Origin: Pseudomonadota bacterium
GTDB taxonomy: Bacteria > Myxococcota_A > Polyangia > Polyangiales > Polyangiaceae
DNA: 9,617 nucleotides
NCBI GenBank assembly: GCA_023460875.1
Contig: JAEWOQ010000511.1
Coordinates: forward strand, 1-9,617
Direction: 5' to 3'
Part shown: in pieces, positions 1 through 5,320 of the stretch
How the letters are laid out: every line of letters starts with the position of its first letter
Numbering within the stretch: the stretch's first letter is position 1
Program-made: the position numbers and the translations under genes
The notes under the pieces: model-generated
What the model was told of the DNA's origin: nothing
Seen by the model: only the letters and a program-made list of their open reading frames with translations
The model's database searches: none

Positions 1-551
1 GACGGGAACAGGGGATCGAGCATGCGCCGGCTGTCCATCCCCGCGAAGAACTCTGGAGCCGTCGGGTTCGCGGAGGCCCGCGGCGCCAGGGAGCCCGAGG
101 CGGGCACGGCGCCGAGCCCCGCGGAGGACGCCTTCTTCCAGCCCCCTTGGCGCAGCTGCGCCGCCTGCCGCGCCAAGCTCTGGAGCCGCTCCACCACGAG
201 GCGCTCGCCGAGGTCGCTGGCGAGCAGCCCCGCCACCACGTTGCGGTTCAACCCCTGCAGCTTGGCGAGCTCGGCGCGAGGAGCCGTGACGACGAGGCGC
301 GGGCGCGTGCCCTGGAGGCCATCGTCGAGGAGGGTCGAGATCACCGCCGCGCCGCGGGTCCCGCACAGCACCACCAGGTGCGGCTCCTCCTGCTCGATGT
401 CCTGCTCCGCGTCGGCGACGGTGGTGCGCAACACCCCCATCCGACGTCGCTCGAGCTCGGCGACGAGGCCCCGCGTAAAATCGTCATCGGCAGCGGGCTC
501 CCCGACGGAAACCAGCATGACCTTGAGCTCCAAAGGGCCCGGGGACACCAT
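1..551 (-). CDS. Degenerate receiver-domain protein (3' end outside window)
   Basis: Partial gene, open from ATG at 551 to the left edge (183 codons seen). An in-frame TGA lies three codons upstream of the ATG. The N-terminal ~125 residues read like a response-regulator receiver fold: a first strand KVMLVSVGEP, a helix GLVAELERRR, a third strand PHLVVLCG, and a fourth strand RPRLVVTAP followed by AELAKL. The residue where receivers carry the phosphorylated Asp is Cys (LVVLCG), and the usual Lys-Pro after strand five is absent (AGLLASDLGERL). It should therefore not be phosphorylated in the normal way and may act as a protein-interaction pseudo-receiver. Residues ~125-183 form an Ala/Ser/Pro-rich linker, so another domain may lie outside the window. 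An alternative start is ATG 518, which has GGAG nine bases upstream and sits right at strand one. The gene diverges from the DUF167 gene. The fold is inferred by eye; the coding call itself is strong because of codon bias. Confidence 0.75.
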   Translation of the reverse strand, partial: MVSPGPLELKVMLVSVGEPAADDDFTRGLVAELERRRMGVLRTTVADAEQDIEQEEPHLVVLCGTRGAAVISTLLDDGLQGTRPRLVVTAPRAELAKLQGLNRNVVAGLLASDLGERLVVERLQSLARQAAQLRQGGWKKASSAGLGAVPASGSLAPRASANPTAPEFFAGMDSRRMLDPLFP

Positions 552-660
552 GGCAGCTCAGTGTAGGGGCCCCCTTCGCCGACGTCACCTCCGGGCACAC
601 CGGCGCCCAAAGCCCCCATTGTCCGACCTACTCGCACCTCACCATCCCCAGCTCGCTCAC

Positions 661-712
661 CCACAAAAACAGCCCACAAAAACAGCCCACAGAGCTCACC
701 CACAAAGAACGG
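661..712. repeat. 13-nt tandem repeat, four copies
   Basis: Two perfect copies of ccacaaaaacagc (661-673 and 674-686) are followed by two diverged copies (ccacagagctcac at 687-699 and ccacaaagaacgg at 700-712). The tract is A-rich against a GC-rich background and lies in the 552-811 gap between two divergent genes, where their promoters should be. Nothing else was recognised in that gap. The repeat may be a simple minisatellite or may contribute to regulation; the sequence does not decide. Confidence 0.8.
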
Positions 713-811
713 CCCCACACGGCCAGCCTCGGCCGGCTCATGCCGGCGCCGGATCCACCCGCCGAGCCCCCTTGCGCGCAGCGGCGCTTCGCGGGCAGGG
801 TCAGTCGCGCC

Positions 812-1099
812 GTGAGCCTCGAGATCCACGAGCGAGACGGCGCGGTCACCTTCGACGTGCGCGTCTCCCCGAACGCTTCCCGCACGAAGGTGCTCGGGGT
901 CCATGACGCCGCGCTCAAGCTGTCGCTGGCCGCGCCCCCCGTCGAAGGCGCGGCCAACGCGGAGCTCCGCAAGTTCCTGGCGCGGGCCCTCGGGGTGCCT
1001 CAAAAGGCCGTGACGATCGTGCGGGGCCAGCAGGGGCGCACCAAGACCCTGCGGGTCGAGGGCGTCGGCGCGGAGCAGGTGCGCGACCTGCTCCGCTGA
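812..1099 (+). CDS. DUF167 (UPF0235/YggU) family protein
   Basis: A small conserved bacterial protein of the DUF167/UPF0235 (YggU-like) family; its biochemical role is not established. Family hallmarks are visible: a DVRVSPNASRTKV strand near the N-terminus, the signature APPVEGAAN, then an alpha helix (ELRKFLARALGV) and the late strand block TIVRGQQGRTKTLRVEG. GTG at 812 is chosen as start because it gives 95 residues beginning MSLEIHERDG, matching the usual family length of about 95-100. The frame stays open to an ATG at 740, which would add 24 Pro/Arg-rich residues without family resemblance and without a clear ribosome binding site. It is convergent with the MYXO-CTERM gene (63-nt gap) and divergent from the receiver gene, so it is probably transcribed alone. 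In other bacteria DUF167 genes often sit next to YggT-like genes; none is seen here. Confidence 0.88.
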   Translation: MSLEIHERDGAVTFDVRVSPNASRTKVLGVHDAALKLSLAAPPVEGAANAELRKFLARALGVPQKAVTIVRGQQGRTKTLRVEGVGAEQVRDLLR

Positions 1100-1162
1100 C
1101 GCGTCGTACCAGCGCCGGTCTCTCGACGAATCAGCACGCCCGCTCGCCCGGCGGCGAAGCGT

Positions 1163-2065
1163 TCAGCGCCGCTGGCGACGTCGCGCGAGGGGGCCGACGA
1201 GCAACAGCGTCATCAGCCACCCCGCTGCACCGCTGGCGCCCACCGCGCCGACGCTGCAGCCGCCCCCGGAGCTCGACCCGGAGCCGGTGCTATTGCTGTC
1301 CTCGGCGCGACCGGGCCCCGCCGCGCCGCTGGCTTCGTCCGTCTCCACGTAGCCGACGCCCCCGAAGGCGTCCGGGTAGCAGGCGCCGCGCAGGGCGTCG
1401 TCGCTGGTCGTCCGGCTCTTCGGCTCGTCGAGCGCCGGCTCGGGCGCGGGCTCCGTCGGGTGGGGCCCGCCCACGTCTACACCGCCGCCGCTGCCGAAAG
1501 CGCCGCAGCTCCAGGCAGCGGGGCAGTCGTCGTCGCTGTCGCAGGCGATTTCCTTCGGCTGGCAGACCTCGTAGGTGGTCGGCTCGCAGGGTTTGCAGTC
1601 GGGCTCGTCGCCGATGCAGGCGATCTCCGGGCACGCCGAGGAGTGGGACGCGCACTCGAACTCCCGCGGGCAATCCGCGTCGGAGCTGCAGGTGATCTCG
1701 GCGACGCCGCAGTGCTTGGGCGCGTCGGGATCCGGCTCGTCGCAGCCGCTCTCGCCGTTGGGTCCCGACCAACAGGTCGTCGACTCGGAGGCGACGCAGC
1801 TGAGATATTCATCACAATCCGCGTCGGACGTGCACACGACGGGCGCGAGCTCGCACTGGCCGTACGTCTCCTCGACGACGTCGGGCTCGGGACACTCCCC
1901 CGCGGGATCACAGCCCGGCGCGCTGGCGCCCTTGGCGCAGAAGTAGCCTTCGGCGCAGTCGGTGTCCTCCGTGCACCGCTCGGGCCCGTCGGCGAGGGCA
2001 GCGCCCGACCAGAGCAGGAGCAGCGCAGGGACGAAGACGGTGGAGAGTTTGATGGGAGAGCTCAT
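1163..2065 (-). CDS. Secreted Cys-rich repeat protein with MYXO-CTERM anchor
   Basis: A 300-residue surface or exported protein. ATG 2065 is chosen because an AAAGGA ribosome site lies nine bases upstream and it begins a good Sec signal peptide (hydrophobic FVPALLLLW, probable cleavage after ALA at residue 25). The frame is open to 2194, but that extension has no signal character. The mature part holds four copies of a ~48-residue unit, each opening with a C-x2-D-x-D-C-x5-C module at residues 31-43, 78-90, 126-138 and 175-187, with further Cys behind each; these recall small disulfide-rich modules such as Dickkopf-N. A Pro/Gly/Ser-rich stalk (190-268) leads to a C-terminal Gly-Cys270, a hydrophobic stretch (SGAAGWLMTLLLVG) and RRRQRR. 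That is the MYXO-CTERM sorting-signal layout, known in myxobacteria to be processed and surface-anchored. The ligand or function is unknown; disulfide bonding and anchoring are inferred. Confidence 0.9.
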   Translation of the reverse strand: MSSPIKLSTVFVPALLLLWSGAALADGPERCTEDTDCAEGYFCAKGASAPGCDPAGECPEPDVVEETYGQCELAPVVCTSDADCDEYLSCVASESTTCWSGPNGESGCDEPDPDAPKHCGVAEITCSSDADCPREFECASHSSACPEIACIGDEPDCKPCEPTTYEVCQPKEIACDSDDDCPAAWSCGAFGSGGGVDVGGPHPTEPAPEPALDEPKSRTTSDDALRGACYPDAFGGVGYVETDEASGAAGPGRAEDSNSTGSGSSSGGGCSVGAVGASGAAGWLMTLLLVGPLARRRQRR

Positions 2066-2101
2066 GGCGATAAGTCCTTTCCCCCTCGAGAAGTGGGGCA
2101 T

Positions 2102-2136
2102 CCAAGAAAACGGGCCAGCCAAGAAGACGGGGCCAG
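2102..2136. repeat. Tandem 17/18-nt duplication upstream of the MYXO-CTERM gene
   Basis: Two near-identical copies lie end to end: ccaagaaaacgggccag (2102-2118) and ccaagaagacggggccag (2119-2136). On the minus strand they lie about 37-71 bases upstream of the ATG at 2065, where promoter or operator sites are expected. No clear -35/-10 pair was recognised. The rest of 2066-2426 holds no convincing gene or RNA. Confidence 0.7.
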
Positions 2137-2426
2137 ATGGCCTCAACTCCCATCCTCCACGGAAGGGCCTCCGCCAGCTACCCGCGCTTTGCACTATTCA
2201 TCCTGCTCGGCGCTCCTGCCTGTGCAGAACTCCTGGATCGGCAGGTGCCCGACCCGGATTTTTTCAAGGTGTCGGCAAGGAGAACAGGCCGCCGTCGGCG
2301 ACGGGGGTGGCGCCGTCCGCCCCGCCGCGGCCTCCGAAACGGCCCACGAGCTGACGACGACTCATGGCCCATCCTATCCCGCCGGTCTCCAGGCCGTCAC
2401 TGGCCCCTCAGCGGCCCCCCAGCCGG

Positions 2427-2889
2427 TGCGGATCGACTCTGGAGCGGTGCGGCCCCGCTCAGGACGGATACGGATCGGCGTCCCCGCGGTGCGGATCGAC
2501 TCAGGAGCGCTGCGGAGCGGCTGCCCCGCGGTGCGGGCGACGTTTTCCCCGGTGCGGACGACCTCTCCCGCGATGCGGATCGGCTCCCGAGCGATACGGA
2601 TCGGCTTCCCGGCGATGCGGATCGGCTCCATAGCGCTGCGGGCGACTCTTCCTCCGCTGCGGACGACCTCTCCCACGATACGGACTGGCTCCGGAGCACT
2701 GCGGATCGGCTTCCCGACGATGCGGATCGGCCTCATAGCGGTCCGGATCGGCTCCTGGAGCGCTGCGGATCGGCTTCCCCGCGGTGCGGGCGACTCTTCC
2801 TCCGCTGCGGACGACATTTCCCGCGCTACGGATCGGCCCTGGAGCGGTGCGGATCGACTCCAGGGCGGCACGGATCGGCTCCGAAGGCG
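2427..2889. repeat. 21-nt tandem repeat array, about 22 units
   Basis: From 2427 onward every 21 bases begins with tgcgg or tacgg, usually followed by atcggct and ending in gcg plus a variable base. I counted 22 units; all are 21 nt except the one at 2742-2763 and the last, each 22 nt. Subtypes recur in the same order: the unit starting tgcgggcgactcttcc occurs at 2637 and 2785, each followed by a tgcggacga unit. This indicates duplication of multi-unit blocks. Since 21 is divisible by three and most units lack stop triplets, many frames stay open and translate as heptads (for example PIRIAGE on the minus strand). No frame gives a well-started protein: the 22-nt unit shifts the phase, and one plus frame contains TAG in two units. 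It is most likely a non-coding minisatellite or a decayed heptad-repeat gene. It ends 33 nt from the stop of the next gene. Confidence 0.9.
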
Positions 2890-2922
2890 CTCAGGACACC
2901 TCCGCGGCGTATGGCGGACCTA

Positions 2923-3759
2923 TCAGCTCGCCGCGGGGCTCGGCTCGGGGTCCAGAGCCTCGGCGGCGACAGCATCGGGGAGCTCGGCGACGTCGGCCTC
3001 CTCACCCTGCCCCGAACCGGTGGCGGCCCGACGCAGGCGGCGGTTCTTCGCGACCAGATAGGCGCTGCTGAAGCGTCCGACGACGGTGGGATCCTTGCGG
3101 AAGGCGTAGCGCCCCGTGCGCCGGATCTCGTCCACCAGCCGGGAGAGCAGCGTATAGGTGCGGTCACGCTGGTCGCGCAGCTGTCGTTGCAGGGTATCGA
3201 ACTGCTCTTCTGTCTGCGTGCGTTGCAGGCGTTGGGCGAGCTCCCGCGCACCGCGCGCGCGGGCGGGCGCGTCGAACGTGGTGTCCCTCCCGAAGGCCTG
3301 GACGTTCTGTTCGATCAAGCGTCCCAAGGCGAACAGATCCTGCACCAGATCGTCCAAGCCCTCGCCCTCCGCGATGGCGCTCAAGGTCTCGGCGATGACG
3401 CGATCTTCCCGCAGGTGGAACCGCGCCGCCGCGAGCAGATCGCTCCGCTCCGCGTGGGCCGTGGCGATGAGCTCCACCAGGTTGTTCGAATAGGAGCGCC
3501 CCTTCACGGTCACCCAATCCGCCTGCGCGTCCTGGGCCGCCGTGAGCGCCAACGGCAACTTCTCCAGCGTCTCCTCATCGAGCCCCACCGCCAACAACTG
3601 CGCCCGGACCTCGGGCACCCCCACCGTATGCACCAGAGCCGCCGCCTCCTTGAAGAACGCATCGAGCGGCACGGGCCCCACCTCCCGCTGCACGTCCTCG
3701 AGCCCCTCCAGCTCCCCAGCGAGCACCTCCAAAGCCATCGACCCCTCCAACTCCGTCAT
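2923..3759 (-). CDS. Hypothetical helical protein, 278 aa
   Basis: I do not recognise this protein. The ATG at 3759 has GGGGAG seven to eight bases upstream. The sequence is almost wholly alpha-helical in character, with no signal peptide or membrane segment, so it is probably cytoplasmic. Residues ~5-75 form an acidic, Leu-rich helical N-terminal part. A motif ADWVTVKGRSYSNNLVELI lies at 80-98, and helices rich in Glu/Asp/Leu run through 100-155. A charged, possibly coiled-coil stretch follows at 168-212 (ELAQRLQRTQTEEQFDTLQR), then a strongly basic patch with R-x-GRYAFRKDP and NRRLRR at 213-245. The tail (248-278) is acidic and Ala/Pro-rich, probably disordered. The basic patch could contact nucleic acid, but this is only a guess. 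Codon usage is strongly GC3-biased, which supports a real gene. It appears to be transcribed alone, and its stop abuts the 21-nt array. Confidence 0.82.
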   Translation of the reverse strand: MTELEGSMALEVLAGELEGLEDVQREVGPVPLDAFFKEAAALVHTVGVPEVRAQLLAVGLDEETLEKLPLALTAAQDAQADWVTVKGRSYSNNLVELIATAHAERSDLLAAARFHLREDRVIAETLSAIAEGEGLDDLVQDLFALGRLIEQNVQAFGRDTTFDAPARARGARELAQRLQRTQTEEQFDTLQRQLRDQRDRTYTLLSRLVDEIRRTGRYAFRKDPTVVGRFSSAYLVAKNRRLRRAATGSGQGEEADVAELPDAVAAEALDPEPSPAAS

Positions 3760-3768
3760 TGCACATCT

Positions 3769-3798
3769 CCCCAGCTGTTGTTTCCCCAGTCATTGTTT
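3769..3798. repeat. 15-nt tandem repeat in the 5' leader of the 278-aa gene
   Basis: The copies are ccccagctgttgttt (3769-3783) and ccccagtcattgttt (3784-3798), with a third partial start (cccaat) behind. Read on the minus strand each unit ends in AGCTGGGG or GACTGGGG, so the purine-rich ribosome-site-like block next to the real start has been duplicated upstream, and one copy carries its own out-of-frame ATG. It may affect translation of the 278-aa protein. Confidence 0.6.
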
Positions 3799-4149
3799 CC
3801 CAATCGCGCGAACCACTCCACGCGACCACCCGAGCCGCCTGATTGGCAAACACCGCTCGAATGTAGCCGCGGAGGGTGCCGTAAAGTTCGCGAAGGAGGC
3901 AAGAGAAAAGCGGCGACCTCTTACCAAGTGACGATGAGGGCGTGGCGTGTTGGGAGAGGCTCTGAGCTCGCTGGCGCGTATCACTGCGCATCCGAGTCCC
4001 GATTGAGTGGGGCTCGTGGATGGCTCCTGGATGGCTCCTGGATGGCTCCTGGATGGCTCCCCGATGACGTCGTCGTGGGCGGCGTGGCCACGGGCTCGTA
4101 GGAGATCGGTTCGCGTCGTACGGCTCGTCGTGCGGCCCCCAGCCCCTGA
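3799..4149. other. Gap without a convincing gene
   Basis: About 350 bases between the start of the minus-strand 278-aa gene and the fragment before the zinc-site gene. Several frames are open on both strands but the translations are low-complexity, have no sensible start and resemble no family. The only clear structure is the 11-nt tandem repeat at 4017-4060. The promoters of both flanking units should lie in this gap or in the leader repeats next to it, but no sigma-70-like pair could be placed with confidence. Confidence 0.5.
4017..4060. repeat. Perfect 11-nt tandem repeat, four copies
   Basis: Four identical copies of tggatggctcc run without interruption. Perfect identity suggests recent expansion or contraction by slippage, so copy number may vary between strains. 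Since 11 is not a multiple of three, the array would shift frame in any gene that spanned it, which argues against coding here. Confidence 0.9.
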
Positions 4150-4329
4150 AGTGGTGCAGCACCACGCTGGACCATCCTGCGGTGGGGTCCTGCAGGGAGC
4201 CCCGGACCGTTTGCTCTCGAACCGCTCTCCCATGCTAAGGTCGGGGCACTGTCGGAGCACCTCTTCGACTTTGGAGACATCGACTCCGCCGACATCGCGG
4301 CGACGGTGGATAAGGTTTACGAGTCATGA
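4150..4329 (+). pseudogene. C-terminal coding fragment, ATGA-coupled to the next gene
   Basis: The frame ending in TGA at 4327-4329 translates near its end to ALSEHLFDFGDIDSADIAA and continues TVDKVYES, a natural-looking acidic, amphipathic protein end. Its stop overlaps the next start as ATGA, the arrangement typical of translationally coupled bacterial genes. However, the frame opens after a TGA at 4147 and contains no ATG or TTG; its only GTG is nine codons from the end. A CTG at 4249 and the out-of-frame ATG at 4232 (one base off) are the only starts one could argue for. I read it as the end of a gene whose front was lost or frameshifted, possibly through the rearranged, repeat-bearing DNA upstream. 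An unannotated CTG-start microprotein of about 26 residues is the alternative. No family was recognised. Confidence 0.4.
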
Positions 4330-5141
4330 CTCTCCTCTCCTGCGTAAACTGCTGCCACAATCCTCTGCAGAGCGATTCGCTCGGCACGTCGATGGGCTTT
4401 TGCACCGAGCATCGGCGGGTGCTCCTGTCTCCGGCGCAGCTCACCTGCGGCCGCCACTTGCGCAAGGACCTGACGGCGCCCCGTGCGATCGTTCAGAGAG
4501 AGCGACACCAGGCGCGATATACGCCCAGCGCGGTCGTCAGGCTCGACGACCCGGGGCGGCCGGCGAACGGTGGCTACACGAGCAATGAGGCCGCGGACAT
4601 GCGCCACCTCGAACACGACCACGTGGGACTCGCGGTGCTGGATTATGGGAAGCTCGACTCGAAGATCGCTTCGCTCGCTCAGCTACGGTCGTTGGAGGGA
4701 GCTCGGCCTGAGCTCGCGAGGCTCTCTCTTGCTCGGGCCTACGTGAACCGCTGCATGGATCGCGGGGGAAAATGGACCAGCGGCGTCCATCTGCTCTGGT
4801 GGACGCGCAGGCGTCTCCTCGATAGACCGGAAGTGGGAGTCAGTGACATCCGCGGCGATCTGGCGATACCTCTCGCTCGCCAGGTCGAGCTCGCCGAATG
4901 GTCACTCGTCATGCTCCGCATCCTCTTCATCTCCGACGTCGGCCACTACGCACCTCGTACCGACCCAGTCCATCGCCTGGCTACCTTCGCCGAGGACGCA
5001 GCTACGGCTACCGGAGTGTTGAGCCCAAAGAACCTGCTCGGATGGCTGAAGCGTGAAGGTGTGAAGCTCTTCGACGCAGCGCTCCCCGAGCAGAAGTACG
5101 ACGCTCTGGCCACCAAGCTCCGCAGCCAGCATCCTGACTGA
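4326..5141 (+). CDS. Hypothetical protein with N-terminal putative zinc site, 271 aa
   Basis: I do not recognise the family. Residues 1-50 hold three short metal-ligand pairs: C6-x2-C9 (plus C10), C26-x2-H29 and C41-x2-H44, which looks like a small zinc-binding module. A basic and polar stretch follows (RKDLTAPRAIVQRERHQARY, 46-65), then a mostly helical middle with a Trp-rich segment (KWTSGVHLLWWTRRRLLDRP). A hydrophobic part (EWSLVMLRILFI) is too short and isolated to be a confident membrane segment. The C-terminus is charged and helical (GWLKREGVKLFDAALPEQKYDALATKLRSQHPD). The ATG at 4326 overlaps the stop of the preceding fragment (ATGA), with a weak AAGG ten bases upstream, so translation may depend on coupling. 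Codon usage is somewhat less GC3-biased than in the flanking genes. Zinc binding is inferred from residue spacing only. Confidence 0.75.
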   Translation: MTLLSCVNCCHNPLQSDSLGTSMGFCTEHRRVLLSPAQLTCGRHLRKDLTAPRAIVQRERHQARYTPSAVVRLDDPGRPANGGYTSNEAADMRHLEHDHVGLAVLDYGKLDSKIASLAQLRSLEGARPELARLSLARAYVNRCMDRGGKWTSGVHLLWWTRRRLLDRPEVGVSDIRGDLAIPLARQVELAEWSLVMLRILFISDVGHYAPRTDPVHRLATFAEDAATATGVLSPKNLLGWLKREGVKLFDAALPEQKYDALATKLRSQHPD

Positions 5142-5183
5142 TCTCCGACAACGGCCCTGACGCGCGCGCGGGTGGTGGGGGCC

Positions 5184-5203
5184 GGCTCGAGCGGGTTCGA
5201 GCC
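5184..5203 (+). terminator. Possible stem-loop after the zinc-site gene
   Basis: GGCTCGA, a six-base loop and TCGAGCC form a perfect 7-bp GC-rich stem 43 bases beyond the stop of the 271-aa gene. No T tract follows, so intrinsic termination is uncertain. The GGTTCGAGCC part resembles a tRNA T-arm, but no tRNA surrounds it. Confidence 0.35.
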
Positions 5204-5320
5204 AACTCGTGGCCGCTTCGGCGGTGAAGCTCGGCTGCGCCCTGAAGGGAGCGCGAACGCGCGCGGGACGACGGCGAGCGAATTTCGTGCTGATGTTGAG
5301 AGGACCTCGGGAGGTGCGGC

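Noticed and set aside
22..906. 294-codon plus-strand open frame
   Set aside because: Its first two thirds are antisense to the receiver-like gene and the rest overlaps the DUF167 gene out of frame; the product is low-complexity Arg/Pro-rich.
2137..2280. Possible small lipoprotein beginning with a hydrophobic stretch (ALFILLGAPACAELLDRQVP)
   Set aside because: Resembles a lipoprotein signal but no ribosome site, imperfect lipobox, and the frame continues into Arg-rich sequence; a change of frame would be needed for a sensible ending.
2374..2871. 165-codon minus-strand heptad-repeat protein
   Set aside because: Frame changes at the 22-nt unit, the start lies in a different phase from the main heptads, and there is no ribosome site; treated as repeat DNA, with the alternative recorded in findings.
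2427..2889. CRISPR array
   Set aside because: Units are contiguous 21-mers with no spacers, and there are no cas genes nearby.
1460..3061. 533-codon plus-strand open frame
   Set aside because: Antisense to the Cys-rich protein gene and then carried through the 21-nt repeat, which keeps many frames open; the frame has no coherent domain.
2137..4101. 654-codon plus-strand open frame, the longest on its strand
   Set aside because: Runs through the repeat array and then antisense to the 278-aa gene; length comes from stop-poor GC-rich DNA.
4007..4588. 193-codon plus-strand open frame over the 11-nt repeat
   Set aside because: The repeat unit is not a multiple of three, the product is low-complexity, and it overlaps the better-supported 271-aa gene.
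5184..5203. tRNA or attachment-site remnant (GGTTCGAGCC)
   Set aside because: No acceptor, D or anticodon arms can be drawn around it; kept only as a stem-loop.
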